NCBI RefSeq assembly: GCF_000967965.1
Contig: NZ_LACC01000013.1
Coordinates: 124,001 to 188,000 of the forward strand
From: Pseudomonas fluorescens
GTDB taxonomy: Bacteria > Pseudomonadota > Gammaproteobacteria > Pseudomonadales > Pseudomonadaceae
DNA length: 64,000 nt
Reading direction: 5' to 3'
The translations under genes were made by a program, and so were the position numbers. The notes under the pieces are model-generated. The model did not search any database, was not told where the DNA came from, and worked only from the letters and a program-made list of their open reading frames with translations. Positions within the stretch are counted from its first letter, which is position 1. Every line of letters begins with the position of its first letter. Shown here one piece after another: positions 24,547-34,192 of the stretch.

Positions 24547-26313
24547 ATGTGGCTGCTGGTCCTCGCTTATCTCGGTGGTGTGCTGACGATTGTCAGCCCG
24601 TGCATTCTGCCGGTGTTGCCGTTTGTCTTCGCCCGCACCGGGCAACCCTTCGTCAAAAGCGGATTGCCGCTGCTGGTGGGCATGGCGCTGACGTTCGCGT
24701 TGGTCGCCACATTGGCGGCGGTGGGCGGTGGCTGGGTGGTGCAACTCAATCAGTACGGGCGCTGGCTGGCGCTGGTGTTCGTGGCGTTGTTCGGACTGAC
24801 GTTGTTGCTGCCGCAATTGGCCGAGCGCCTGACCCGGCCGCTGGTGGCGGCGGGCAGTCGTTTGTCGGAAGCGGCGGGTGCCGATGCGCGGCCACGTCCT
24901 GGTGCTTCGTTCCTCATTGGCGTGGCCACCGGCCTGTTGTGGGCGCCCTGCGCCGGGCCGATCCTCGGTTTGCTGCTGACCGGTGCGGCGCTGCAAGGCG
25001 CCAGCATTCAAACCACCTTTTTGCTGCTGGCGTATGCCGCCGGCGCTGCCACGTCCCTCGCGCTGGCCTTGTTGTTGGGCGGTAAAGTCTTTGCGGCGAT
25101 GAAGCGTTCGATTGGTGCCGGCGAATGGGTACGTCGCGGTCTCGGTGCGGCGATGCTGGCCGGAGTGGCGGCGATTGCCTTGGGGCTGGATACCGGCGTT
25201 CTGGCTCGGTTTTCCACGGCGTCGACCGGCGGAATCGAGCAAACGTTGGTGGAGAAACTGAGCGGCAAGTCGCCGCGTAACAGTGCGGCGCCGAATTCGA
25301 TCGCCGAGGGTGCGGTGCAAGTGGCTGACAAAACCCCGAGTACCTTGCCGGTCGAAGGCAACCTGCCGCCGCTGGACGGCGCCGTGCAGTGGCTCAACTC
25401 GCCACCCCTCGATGCCCAGGCCTTGAAAGGCAAGGTCGTGCTGGTGGATTTCTGGACCTACTCCTGCATCAACTGCCTGCGTTCGCTGCCCTATGTGAAG
25501 GCCTGGGCCGAGAAGTATCGCGATCAGGGCCTGGTGGTGATCGGCGTGCATGCGCCGGAGTTTGCCTTCGAGCGCGACGTCAGCAACGTCACCAAGGCCA
25601 TGAAAGACTTGGGCATCACCTACCCGGTGGCCATCGATAACGAGTTCAAGATCTGGCGCGCCTTCAACAACGAGTACTGGCCGGCGCATTACTTTGCCGA
25701 CGCCCAGGGGCGCATTCGTTATCACCACTTCGGCGAAGGTGCGTACGCCGAATCGGAGCGAGTCATCCAGCAATTGCTGCGCGAGGCCGGTGCGGCCAAG
25801 GTCGCCGACGGGCTGATCAGTGCCCAGACCGACGGCGTGCAAATGGCCCCGGACAACGACGCCGTGCAGTCGCCGGAAACCTATGTCGGTTACCAGCGCG
25901 CGGAACATTTCGTACCGGAAACCGCGCTGGTGCCGGACAAGGTCGCGGCCTACAACCCGCCGGCGCAACTGGCCCTCAACGACTGGAGCCTGGGCGGCCA
26001 GTGGCATGTCGGCCCGGAGCGGGCCACCGCCAGTGCACCGGCCAGTCGCATCGTCTATCGCTTCCACGCCCGTGATTTGCATTTGGTGCTCGGCCCTGGC
26101 GCCGATGGCAAACCGGTGCGCTTCAAGGTGCTGATCGACGGCAAGGCCCCCGGCGATGCCCACGGCATGGACGTGGCACCCGATGGCAGCGGCACCGTGA
26201 CCGACCAGCGTTTGTATCAACTGGTGCGCCAGAGCGACGGCGTGACGGACCGGACTTTCAGTATCGAGTTTCTTGATCCGGGTGCGTCGGCTTACGCCTT
26301 CACCTTCGGCTGA
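24547..26313 (+). CDS. DipZ-like CcdA-thioredoxin fusion, disulfide reductant carrier
   Basis: A 588-residue fusion. Residues ~1-220 are a CcdA/DsbD-type membrane domain, with paired cysteines in VSPCILPVLP and WAPCAGPILG that carry electrons across the membrane. After a linker comes a TlpA-like thioredoxin domain (about 280-420) with active site C-I-N-C in FWTYSCINCLRSLP. A C-terminal beta-rich DipZ domain (about 440-588) ends the protein. It starts 33 bp after msrB and ends 30 bp before msrA, so it very probably supplies electrons to both reductases in the periplasm. The CINC active site is usual for DipZ proteins. Confidence 0.88.
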   Translation: MWLLVLAYLGGVLTIVSPCILPVLPFVFARTGQPFVKSGLPLLVGMALTFALVATLAAVGGGWVVQLNQYGRWLALVFVALFGLTLLLPQLAERLTRPLVAAGSRLSEAAGADARPRPGASFLIGVATGLLWAPCAGPILGLLLTGAALQGASIQTTFLLLAYAAGAATSLALALLLGGKVFAAMKRSIGAGEWVRRGLGAAMLAGVAAIALGLDTGVLARFSTASTGGIEQTLVEKLSGKSPRNSAAPNSIAEGAVQVADKTPSTLPVEGNLPPLDGAVQWLNSPPLDAQALKGKVVLVDFWTYSCINCLRSLPYVKAWAEKYRDQGLVVIGVHAPEFAFERDVSNVTKAMKDLGITYPVAIDNEFKIWRAFNNEYWPAHYFADAQGRIRYHHFGEGAYAESERVIQQLLREAGAAKVADGLISAQTDGVQMAPDNDAVQSPETYVGYQRAEHFVPETALVPDKVAAYNPPAQLALNDWSLGGQWHVGPERATASAPASRIVYRFHARDLHLVLGPGADGKPVRFKVLIDGKAPGDAHGMDVAPDGSGTVTDQRLYQLVRQSDGVTDRTFSIEFLDPGASAYAFTFG

Positions 26314-26343
26314 TTACTTTCCAACGCTTCAGGAGTTCGCCCC

Positions 26344-27051
26344 ATGAAAACACTCTTTACCTGGCGCCGTACCCTGCTGGGGCTGGCAGCTGCCGGCATC
26401 ATCAGCCAATGCTCGGCCTTCTCCTTCGGTGGCGCCGAAGAGGCGGTAGTCCTCCCACCGCCGGCCCTTGACGAAACCACCCAGGCCCACAGCGAAACCG
26501 CGGTGTTCGCCGGCGGCTGCTTCTGGGGCGTCCAAGGGGTGTTCCAGCATGTCAAAGGCGTGAAGAACGCCGTCTCCGGCTACGCGGGCGGGGCGGCCAA
26601 TACCGCGCAATACGAGCGCGTCAGCAACGGCAATACCGGCCATGCGGAATCGGTCGAAGTCACTTTCGATCCAGCCCAGGTCAGCTACGGCACCTTGCTG
26701 CAGATCTACTTTTCGGTGGCACACAACCCGACCGAACTCAACCGTCAGGGGCCGGACAGCGGCACCCAGTATCGCTCGGCGGTCTTTATCAAAAGTGCCG
26801 AGCAGCAGCGGGTCGCACAGGCCTACATCACCCAGCTCGACGCCGCCCATGCCTTCGACAAGCCGATCGTGACCAAGCTGGAAACCTTCAACGGTTTCTA
26901 CCCGGCGGAGGAGGAACATCAGGATTTCCTGACCGAGCATCCGACCTATCCGTACATCGTGATCAATGACTTGCCGAAAGTGGCGCAGTTGAAGCAGCTG
27001 TACCCCAATCGTTATCAGGAACAGCCGGTGTTGGTGAAGGCGGGGATGTAA
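26344..27051 (+). CDS. msrA: Peptide-methionine (S)-S-oxide reductase, exported form
   Basis: A 235-residue MsrA. The catalytic motif GGCFWG is near residues 57-62, with YAGG, GHAESVEVTFDP and AEEEHQDFL following as in the family. The N terminus WRRTLLGLAAAGIISQ is a twin-arginine-like export signal, about 45 residues longer than a cytoplasmic MsrA core. It closes the msrB-dipZ-msrA operon. The separate enzymes plus a dedicated electron carrier form a full periplasmic methionine-sulfoxide repair set. Confidence 0.9.
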   Translation: MKTLFTWRRTLLGLAAAGIISQCSAFSFGGAEEAVVLPPPALDETTQAHSETAVFAGGCFWGVQGVFQHVKGVKNAVSGYAGGAANTAQYERVSNGNTGHAESVEVTFDPAQVSYGTLLQIYFSVAHNPTELNRQGPDSGTQYRSAVFIKSAEQQRVAQAYITQLDAAHAFDKPIVTKLETFNGFYPAEEEHQDFLTEHPTYPYIVINDLPKVAQLKQLYPNRYQEQPVLVKAGM

Positions 27052-27060
27052 ATGCATGGC

Positions 27061-27978
27061 CTATTCGGCCGACGGGTGCTTGCCCCACCTCTGGACAGCG
27101 AATTCGACGAAGCGCCGCAGCTTCGGCAAACGGTGGCGATCCTGGGCATAGACCAGGTGCATCGGCCGGCTGGGCGGGCAGTAGTCGGGCATCAGGGCGA
27201 GCAGCTTTCCGTCTTTGAGATCTTGTTCGACCAAGGCGTCGGGCATCATCACGATGCCCATGCCGGTGCGCGCCGCTTGATGCAACCCCGCCGAACTGTT
27301 GATCAACATTGGTCCGCTGACTCCGACGCTGACTTCGCCGTTGGGACCGGCCAGGCGCCATTCCTTTTGCACCGATTGCCAGTCATCCCCGGCCGGATAG
27401 GCAAAGGACAGGCAGTCGTGGTGTCGCAGGTCTTCAGGAGTCTGCGGTGTGCCGCGCCGGGCCAGGTACTCCGGTGACGCGCACATGGTCAGGGTGTAGT
27501 CGATCAGCGGGCGGGCGATCAGGTTGGAGGGCTCAAGCGCGCCGAGGCGAAACGCTACGTCCAGACCGTTTTCCAGCAGATCCGGGCGTCGGTTGGTCAG
27601 GACCACGTCGAGTTTCACCCGCGGGTTTTGCAGGCTGAACTCACTCAGTGCCGGCGCCAGGCGTTCGGTACCGAAGGTCAGGGGCGCGGTGATGCGCAAG
27701 ATGCCGCTCGGTTCGTCCAGCGCCTGCTCGGCCAGCCGCTCGGAATCGGCCACCAACCCCAGCACTTCCAAACAGCGTTGGTAATACGCGGTGCCGAACT
27801 CGGTCAGCCGCTGGCGCCGCGTCGTGCGGTTGAGCAGGCGCACACCCAGCCGTTGCTCCAGGGCCTTGAGGTGGTTGCCGACCATGGTCGTGGACATATC
27901 ACACTGCAAGGCGGCGGCGGTCATGCTGCCGGTCTCCACCACTTTCACGTAGACGGTCATTGCCTGGAACAGATCCAT
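27061..27978 (-). CDS. LysR-family regulator
   Basis: A 305-residue LysR protein starting MDLFQAMTVYVKVVETGSM, with an HTH containing ALQCDMSTTMVGNHLKALEQ and the RLLNRTTRRQRLTE segment typical of the subgroup that controls small oxidoreductase or exporter genes. The effector domain spans about 88-300. It is divergent from the ArgD-like aminotransferase (102 bp apart) and convergent with msrA (9 bp between stops). Control of the aminotransferase is plausible but not shown. Confidence 0.85.
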   Translation of the reverse strand: MDLFQAMTVYVKVVETGSMTAAALQCDMSTTMVGNHLKALEQRLGVRLLNRTTRRQRLTEFGTAYYQRCLEVLGLVADSERLAEQALDEPSGILRITAPLTFGTERLAPALSEFSLQNPRVKLDVVLTNRRPDLLENGLDVAFRLGALEPSNLIARPLIDYTLTMCASPEYLARRGTPQTPEDLRHHDCLSFAYPAGDDWQSVQKEWRLAGPNGEVSVGVSGPMLINSSAGLHQAARTGMGIVMMPDALVEQDLKDGKLLALMPDYCPPSRPMHLVYAQDRHRLPKLRRFVEFAVQRWGKHPSAE

Positions 27979-28080
27979 TATCAAGCTCGGCTTTTAAATG
28001 ATTGAAGTTTTACGGTGTTTATCCAGCTCGGGTGGCTAACCATACTGCAAAAACACCGACCCTTGCTGGAGCTTGATGTC

Positions 28081-29256
28081 ATGACCGCCGCCTGCCTGAT
28101 GAGCACTTACCAACCCTTGGCCTTGAGTTTCAACAAGGGCCTGGGCACTCGCCTGTGGGATCAGGCTGGTCGCGAATACCTGGATGCGGTCGCCGGAGTG
28201 GCTGTGACCAATGTCGGCCACTCCCACCCGAAAATCGTCGCCGCCATCACTGAACAGGCCGGGTTGCTGCTGCACACCTCGAACCTCTACAGCATCGACT
28301 GGCAACAGCGGCTGGCGCAGAAACTGACACGGCTGGCGGGCATGGACCGGGCGTTCTTCAACAACTCCGGGGCCGAAGCCAACGAAACCGCACTGAAAAT
28401 CGCCCGGCTGCATGGCTGGCACAAGGGCATCGAGCAGCCGCTGGTGGTGGTCATGGAGAACGCGTTCCATGGCCGCACCCTCGGCACCTTGTCGGCCAGC
28501 GATGGCCCGGCGGTACGCCTGGGTTTCAACAAGCTGCCGGGGGACTTCGTCAAAGTGCCGTTCGGCGACCTCGACGCGCTAGACAAGGTGCAACAGGTTC
28601 ACGGTTCGCGGATCGTGGCGATCCTGATGGAGCCGATCCAGGGCGAAAGCGGCGTGCAACTGGCGCCACCGGGCTATCTCAAGGCCGTGCGCGAACTGTG
28701 CAACCGGCGCTCATGGTTGTTGATGCTCGATGAAATCCAGACCGGCATCGGCCGCACCGGCCAGTGGTTCGCGTTCCAGCACGAAGGCATCGTCCCGGAC
28801 GTCATGACCCTGGCCAAGGGCCTGGGCAACGGCGTGCCGATTGGCGCGTGCCTGGCCCGTGGCAAGGCGGCCGAACTCTTCACGCCGGGCAGCCACGGCA
28901 GCACCTTCGGCGGTAATCCGTTGGCCTGCCGGGTCGGATGCACCGTGCTGGATATCGTTGAAGAACAAGGCCTGCTGGAAAACGCCCGGCTTCAGGGGGA
29001 ACGCCTGCTCGATAGATTGCGCACAGAACTGGCGGGCAACCCGAACGTCTCGCAAATCCGCGGCCAGGGTCTGATGATCGGCATCGAACTCAAGCAACCG
29101 ATCCGCGACCTGAGCCTGATCGCGGCCCGGGATCACGGCTTGTTGATCAACGTCACGCGAGGCAAGACCATTCGCCTGCTACCGCCGCTGACCATTGATG
29201 AGCGGGAGGTGGAGATGATTGTCAGAGGGGTGAGTGGGGTGGTGAAAGAGGCTTGA
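28081..29256 (+). CDS. Class III aminotransferase, acetylornithine aminotransferase-like
   Basis: A 391-residue PLP enzyme of the ArgD/AruC group. Marks are [26 protein letters not shown], the cofactor aspartate in [15 protein letters not shown] and the PLP lysine in [28 protein letters not shown] and the C-terminal RLLPPLTI also fit. The ATG at 28081 begins [17 protein letters not shown], matching the usual ArgD start. It transaminates N-acetylornithine, succinylornithine or another omega-amine. Since it stands alone beside a LysR gene rather than in an arginine operon, it may be a paralogue with catabolic use. Confidence 0.8.
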   Translation: MTAACLMSTYQPLALSFNKGLGTRLWDQAGREYLDAVAGVAVTNVGHSHPKIVAAITEQAGLLLHTSNLYSIDWQQRLAQKLTRLAGMDRAFFNNSGAEANETALKIARLHGWHKGIEQPLVVVMENAFHGRTLGTLSASDGPAVRLGFNKLPGDFVKVPFGDLDALDKVQQVHGSRIVAILMEPIQGESGVQLAPPGYLKAVRELCNRRSWLLMLDEIQTGIGRTGQWFAFQHEGIVPDVMTLAKGLGNGVPIGACLARGKAAELFTPGSHGSTFGGNPLACRVGCTVLDIVEEQGLLENARLQGERLLDRLRTELAGNPNVSQIRGQGLMIGIELKQPIRDLSLIAARDHGLLINVTRGKTIRLLPPLTIDEREVEMIVRGVSGVVKEA

Positions 29257-29280
29257 AATACGCTCCTTGGGCACCGCAAT

Positions 29281-29376
29281 ACCTGTGGGAGCGAGCTTGC
29301 TCGCGATGGCGATTACACAGTCAATATCGTCGTTGACAGACACTCCGCTATCGCGAGCAAGCTCGCTCCCACAGGT
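29281..29376. repeat. REPIN (inverted REP pair)
   Basis: ACCTGTGGGAGCGAGCTTGC at 29281 and its inverted copy ending CTCCCACAGGT at 29376 flank a spacer. It separates the aminotransferase stop from the convergent kinase-like gene. Confidence 0.9.
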
Positions 29377-29383
29377 TTGCGTC

Positions 29384-29914
29384 TTAACTGATCGGTATCA
29401 CTCCGACTTGCGAGGCGAAGTCGGTGATTTCTTTCCGATCCATCAGTTGAATCCTGGAATCGGCAAATTCTTCGAACAACCGCTGATGCGCAGCAAATCC
29501 ACTTGAGTCATCACGCGTGCGATAGCTGCCCGCCCACTCCAGCAATGCCTCCAACCGTTCACCATCCTGTGTTTCCCGTTGGTGAATGTTGGCGACGCAA
29601 TCCTCGTCATCGATATACAGCCAGATCAACGCTGTGGCGCGGTGGAGGATTTCGCTGGCGATCCAGCCGTAAACCCCTTCGATCACCCAGCGCTCCTCTT
29701 CGGCCGCGATCCGCGCCAGGCACAGTGCCTGTGAGCGGGGGCGGGCGAGGCTATGTTCGTCCGACAGCCAGTGAATCGAATCCAGATCGATCCATGGCGC
29801 CTGCAACTGTCTGGCCATTCGCTCGGCCAGCCAGCTCTTGCCAGAACCGGAGTTGCCGATGATCAAAGTCCGAGTCAGATCCACTTCATGTGCATTGAGA
29901 AATTTCATCTTCAT
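29384..29914 (-). CDS. Small P-loop kinase-like protein (adenylate/shikimate kinase-like)
   Basis: A 176-residue protein with a Walker A motif IIGNSGSGKSWLAERMA near residues 18-34 and an IDLDSIHW segment, as in the FlaR-like/topology-modulation and adenylate-kinase-like NTPases. ERWVIEGVYGW and ATALIWLYID follow as the usual strands of this group. The ATG at 29914 follows GGTGGGA by about nine bases. Members of this group are of uncertain function. The substrate is unknown; a nucleotide or small-molecule kinase role is inferred from the fold. Confidence 0.7.
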   Translation of the reverse strand: MKMKFLNAHEVDLTRTLIIGNSGSGKSWLAERMARQLQAPWIDLDSIHWLSDEHSLARPRSQALCLARIAAEEERWVIEGVYGWIASEILHRATALIWLYIDDEDCVANIHQRETQDGERLEALLEWAGSYRTRDDSSGFAAHQRLFEEFADSRIQLMDRKEITDFASQVGVIPIS

Positions 29915-29980
29915 TCGCTGGCGTCCCACCGAGAGAACCCACAGAATCGACCCTCACTCAAGGGGAAGGAGCTCCATCAG

Positions 29981-31069
29981 GTGTGGGTTCGAATTGCGTT
30001 ATTCATGACGTTGGGCATGGTTTCAGGCGTAAATGCTGCAACGCAGACACCGGGCATTGCCGGGCATTACACGCTGCAGGCCAGGGAAATCGTTTCCAGG
30101 CTATTGCTCAAGCCTGACAACACCTTTGAAGCCATGATCGAGTATGCCGGTGCCGAAGGCTCCGCCAAAGGGCAGTGGAAGCTGGTCGACAACACCCTGA
30201 CCTTGAGCAGTGACGCGGTCGAGCCGCCCGCTGAAAACCTGCTGTTCAATTTAAGTCGTACCCACAGTCTGGCAGACCTGCAGGACGCGCATCAGCCCGA
30301 CGGCGGCGACAGGTTCAAGCAGGCGCAAAACAATTATGTGCTGAACCTGCGTTATGCCCGCTCCAGCCCCGTGCCGAGCATCGCACCGGTGATGGTGTCG
30401 TTCGAGTTCAACCAGGGGCCAGCCGCCCAATTGTTGTGGAATAACGCGGTGGGCCGGCAGCTTTACCTGCCATATTCCGACCAGCGAACCCTGACCCGGG
30501 TTGGCCTGCAAAGCAGTGCCGAGCAACCGCCGCAATGGTTTGCCGTCGCCCCCCAGACACGCACTCTTTCCTTGAGCTGGAAGGTTGATCGCACGACCGG
30601 GCAAATGACGTATGACAAGCCGGATGAGCTTGGCCTGAAGCAGTCGCAACAGTTCTTTCGCAACGCCCCCAAAGCGCTGGCGCAGATTGATCACAACTAC
30701 ATCTTGACCCTGCTCTACGGAGTAACTGCCGAACCGCCGGCGATCAAGCCTGTGGATATCTATTGGTCGTTCGATGACGGTTCACAAACGTCGCAACGCT
30801 GGACGGATTCTCGGCAACAGCAACTGCTCATGCCGGCACCCGCGGGCAAGACCCTGAAAAGACTCGGTGTGAAGTTGAGCAACGAACAGAGCCCGCAATG
30901 GTTCGAGGTCGCGGCAGACAGCCGGGCAATCGACCTGATGTGGGATGAACGCGTCAACCCCGCACAGATGCGCGACTTGTCCGGGGTCTTCAAAACCCTG
31001 GAGCTGGACGTCAAGGGTGATTGCCTGGCGGTGGACCTGGGCAATGGCATGGCGTGTTATCGCCAGTAG
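29981..31069 (+). CDS. Exported protein of unknown function with an internal duplication
   Basis: I do not recognise the family. Reading from GTG at 29981 (AAGGAG nine bases upstream) gives 362 residues with a signal peptide VRIALFMTLGMVSGVNA-A. The mature protein begins with a ~75-residue lipocalin-like or META-like segment (GIAGHYTLQAREIVSRLLL then AKGQWKLVDNTLTL). Two similar ~85-residue blocks follow: one starts at NYVLNLRYARSS and ends PPQWFAVAPQTRTLSLSW, the other starts at NYILTLLYGVTA and ends SPQWFEVAADSRAIDLMW. An upstream continuation of the reading frame overlaps the kinase gene on the opposite strand and is unlikely to be translated. Confidence 0.65.
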   Translation: MWVRIALFMTLGMVSGVNAATQTPGIAGHYTLQAREIVSRLLLKPDNTFEAMIEYAGAEGSAKGQWKLVDNTLTLSSDAVEPPAENLLFNLSRTHSLADLQDAHQPDGGDRFKQAQNNYVLNLRYARSSPVPSIAPVMVSFEFNQGPAAQLLWNNAVGRQLYLPYSDQRTLTRVGLQSSAEQPPQWFAVAPQTRTLSLSWKVDRTTGQMTYDKPDELGLKQSQQFFRNAPKALAQIDHNYILTLLYGVTAEPPAIKPVDIYWSFDDGSQTSQRWTDSRQQQLLMPAPAGKTLKRLGVKLSNEQSPQWFEVAADSRAIDLMWDERVNPAQMRDLSGVFKTLELDVKGDCLAVDLGNGMACYRQ

Positions 31070-31071
31070 GT

Positions 31072-32994
31072 TCAGTCGCTGTGCTCGGGGGCAATCATCC
31101 GGGTCTTCGGTGCGCCGTTCGAGTTGTGCTGATAGATGGTCTGCGGCTGCCCCAGGTCATTGAAATACACCTGGCCGATCCCCGCCGAGTTCCATAGCCG
31201 CTCACCGGCTTCGGCGTGCTCGGGCACGTGGGGCACGATGCGCATGCGTCGCCGCTTGGTCAGCCAGTTCAGCGGTGAACGTGGCGAGTACAGCCAGCGG
31301 TTGAGGCGGTCGAACCACTCGAGCAGGGTGGCGGGGAATTCGTTCTTGATGCCGCTGCTGGTGATCTGCCAGATGCGCGGCCCGGCCTTGCGGTGGCGGA
31401 TCAGCACTTCGTAGACGAAGGAATAGTGCACATCGCCCGACAGCACCACGTAGTTACCCGGTGTGCGCGAGTGCCGGAAAATGTTCAGGATCACCTGTGC
31501 CGCGCCGCGATGGGCCATCCAGTTTTCCGCGTCCACCAGCAGTGGATAACCGCACCAGCTGAATACCCGCTGCACGGTTTCAATCAGCTTGACGCCGAAG
31601 ATCGGCGCCGGCGAAACGATGATCGCACTCGGGTGGTCCAGCAGTTCCTGTTGCAGCTCGCTCAGGGCTTCCCAGTCGAGCAAACCGGAAGGCTGCTTGA
31701 GGTTCATCTCGCTGCGCCAGCGTCGGGTGCGGGTGTCGATCACCACCACGGCCGGGGTGGTCGGCAGCACGTAATGCCAGTGCTGAAACTTCAGCAGATC
31801 ACCGATCAAGTCATCCTGAGCCGTGCTGTCGAGGTGACGGTCGCGTGCGCTGTCGCTCAATGCGCCGGCCTTATCCAGCACAGCGGCGAAAGCATCCGGA
31901 TTGTTGCCCCAGCCCTGGCACAACATGTACGCCAGCAGCGCGTTGCCGATGATGCGCCGGGAGAACGGATGGCCGTAGGCCGTTTCCTCCCACTGCGCGC
32001 TAAGGTTCCAGTCATCGGTGATGTCGTGGTCGTCGAAAATCATCAGCGTCGGCAGATGCGCCAGTGCCCGCGCGACGTTGCCAAGGCCTGCCTTGAAAGC
32101 ATCGATGCGCGTCTGTTCAAGGGCGTAGCGCTTGAGCCTTTCCGGCGTCAGCGTCGGTGCCTGGGGCGCGATCAGGGTCCAGGGCACTGGCGACCAGACC
32201 AACAAGTACATGGCCATGACTTCGGCGAAGGTCACCAGGTGATTGTCGGCACTGCTGCTGGTGAAAATCGGCTTGCGCGCGCCACCGAAAAATCGCTCGC
32301 GCAGGGTTTCATTGCTTTGCAGTGCCGGCAGCAGATCCGCGCGGTGGTAGTAACTGGCCGGATGCTCGTAGAGCCTGGCGCTGTCACTGACCACGGCGCC
32401 TTCGAGGTGTTCTCCGAACAGGCCCAAGCGCTCGATCAAGGCGTGAATCGCCCGCAACATCGGCCCCGCGACATCGTCGGCGTAGACCTGATCGCCCGTC
32501 ATCATCAGCAGTGCCGGGCGGTCCTTTGCCACGTGTTCCTGCGCCAGCAACTGGTCGACGCACAGCAAGCCGTCTGTCGCCGGGTGATGCGGCTTGCGGC
32601 AAGAGCCATGCAGCAACTGATCGACCCGTGCGCGCAGGACGAAGTTCGGGCAACGGGCAGCGCCATACAGCAGGTGCGGCGCCCAGTCGGCGATGCCTTG
32701 TTCTGTGCCATCGATCAGCAGGTCATAGTCGATCGACTCATCCCAGGGCAGGGCGCCATCGAGTTGCACATCGATCAAGTGCACAAAGGCATGAGCCCCC
32801 ACTGCAATCACCGTGCATTGCCCGGCATCGAGACGGATATCGCCGACGCCCTGCACGCGCAAGGTCAGCGCCAGCGCCCGGGATCCCACCAGCCACAGCA
32901 CCAGCCGCGTGGGCTCCAGACGCCGCAACAGCGGGCCGGCCAGGACCGGCGGCAGGGCTGGGTGATCGTCGGGCAGTGGCAGCGTGTCGGGCAT
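31072..32994 (-). CDS. PhoD-like metallophosphatase family protein
   Basis: A 640-residue protein of the PhoD-like alkaline phosphatase/phosphodiesterase group. Metal-site motifs visible are RPALLMMTGDQVYADD (about residues 158-173), TLMIFDDHDITDDWNL (about 315-330) and VVLSGDVHYSFVYE (about 518-531). The N-terminal ~110 residues form a beta-rich domain. No signal peptide is seen, so it may be cytoplasmic, unlike classical PhoD. Substrate unknown. Its stop lies 2 bp from the stop of the convergent exported-protein gene. Confidence 0.8.
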   Translation of the reverse strand: MPDTLPLPDDHPALPPVLAGPLLRRLEPTRLVLWLVGSRALALTLRVQGVGDIRLDAGQCTVIAVGAHAFVHLIDVQLDGALPWDESIDYDLLIDGTEQGIADWAPHLLYGAARCPNFVLRARVDQLLHGSCRKPHHPATDGLLCVDQLLAQEHVAKDRPALLMMTGDQVYADDVAGPMLRAIHALIERLGLFGEHLEGAVVSDSARLYEHPASYYHRADLLPALQSNETLRERFFGGARKPIFTSSSADNHLVTFAEVMAMYLLVWSPVPWTLIAPQAPTLTPERLKRYALEQTRIDAFKAGLGNVARALAHLPTLMIFDDHDITDDWNLSAQWEETAYGHPFSRRIIGNALLAYMLCQGWGNNPDAFAAVLDKAGALSDSARDRHLDSTAQDDLIGDLLKFQHWHYVLPTTPAVVVIDTRTRRWRSEMNLKQPSGLLDWEALSELQQELLDHPSAIIVSPAPIFGVKLIETVQRVFSWCGYPLLVDAENWMAHRGAAQVILNIFRHSRTPGNYVVLSGDVHYSFVYEVLIRHRKAGPRIWQITSSGIKNEFPATLLEWFDRLNRWLYSPRSPLNWLTKRRRMRIVPHVPEHAEAGERLWNSAGIGQVYFNDLGQPQTIYQHNSNGAPKTRMIAPEHSD

Positions 32995-33198
32995 CCGGGT
33001 TCAAGACTCTTGGGGCGTGGAAGCGGGCGATGATAGCGCAGGTGACGGCGGGACCGGCTAGACGATCCCGTTTCTGCCTGTCACCAAATGAAAAGCCATT
33101 GTCGTCTGATGAGAAGCGTCTCAACAGGCCTCGTCCTACAGTCCAATCAGCGCAATTCGATGCAACACGCCCATATTGCAGATTGGAGAATAAGAAAA

Positions 33199-34179
33199 AT
33201 GGCCAAAGCCGTACGCTTCTACGAAACCGGTGGTCCCGAAGTTCTACGTTATGAGGACGTCGAAGTCGGCGAACCCGGTCCGGGTCAGGTTCGCCTTCGT
33301 CATGTGGCGGTTGGCCTGAACTATGCCGACACCTATTTCCGTAACGGTACCTACCCGATTCCGATGCCCAACGGCATGGGCGTCGAGGCCTCTGGCGTAG
33401 TCCAGGCCGTTGGTGAAGGGGTCACCAACGTCGAAGTCGGTGATCGCGTCACCTACACCGGTTTCCTCAACACCCTCGGCGCCTACAGCACCGAGCGCCT
33501 GATCCCGGCCGCGCCGCTGATCAAGCTGCCGGAAACCATCAGTTTCGAAACGGCCGCCGCGATGACCATGCGTGGCCTGACGTCTTCGTACCTGATGCGC
33601 CGCATCTACGACTTCAAGCCGGGCGACAGCATCCTGTTGCATGCCGCCGCTGGCGGTGTCGGCCTGATCGTTTCGCAGTGGGCCAAACTGTTGGGCTTGA
33701 ACGTGATCGGCACGGTGTCGACCGAGCAAAAGGCGGAAATCGCCCGGGCTCACGGTTGCGACCATACGATCAATTACAGCCATGAAGACGTCGCCGCTCG
33801 CGTTCGCGAATTGACCGACGGTGTGGGCGTCAACGTGGTGTTCGACAGCGTTGGCAAGAACACCTTCATGGGTTCGCTGGATTCGTTGAAACCCCGTGGC
33901 CTGATGGTCTGCGTGGGTACTGCATCCGGTCCGATCCCGGCGTTCGACCCGGTGATGCTGGCGATGAAAGGTTCGCTGTTCCTGACCCGTCCGGCCCTGG
34001 CCAACTACATCAGCGACCCGGCCGAAAAAGCCGCCCTGGCCGGTGAGTTGTTCGACCATGTCGGCAGCGGCCGGATCAAGATCGAGATCAACCAGCACTA
34101 CGCCTTGCAGGATGCCGTGCAGGCCCATCGCGACCTTGAATCTCGCAAGACTACCGGCTCGTCGATTTTCGTCGTTTAA
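33199..34179 (+). CDS. Zinc-free quinone oxidoreductase (MDR superfamily)
   Basis: A 326-residue NADPH:quinone reductase-type protein. It begins MAKAVRFYETGGPEVLRYED, has LNYADTYFRNGTYP, a Rossmann nucleotide site HAAAGGVGLIVSQWAKLLG (about 143-161) and DHTINYSHED, all typical of the QOR/Qor subgroup that lacks catalytic zinc. GGAGAATAAGAAAA precedes the ATG at 33199. It is the first gene of a seven-gene plus-strand operon; it may handle an enone or quinone intermediate, or protect against one. Confidence 0.85.
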   Translation: MAKAVRFYETGGPEVLRYEDVEVGEPGPGQVRLRHVAVGLNYADTYFRNGTYPIPMPNGMGVEASGVVQAVGEGVTNVEVGDRVTYTGFLNTLGAYSTERLIPAAPLIKLPETISFETAAAMTMRGLTSSYLMRRIYDFKPGDSILLHAAAGGVGLIVSQWAKLLGLNVIGTVSTEQKAEIARAHGCDHTINYSHEDVAARVRELTDGVGVNVVFDSVGKNTFMGSLDSLKPRGLMVCVGTASGPIPAFDPVMLAMKGSLFLTRPALANYISDPAEKAALAGELFDHVGSGRIKIEINQHYALQDAVQAHRDLESRKTTGSSIFVV

Positions 34180-34192
34180 GGAGCGGCCAGCC

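Noticed and set aside
29753..29980. Upstream extension of the duplicated exported protein's frame
   Set aside because: It overlaps the kinase-like gene on the other strand and would bury the signal peptide; the GTG at 29981 with AAGGAG fits far better.
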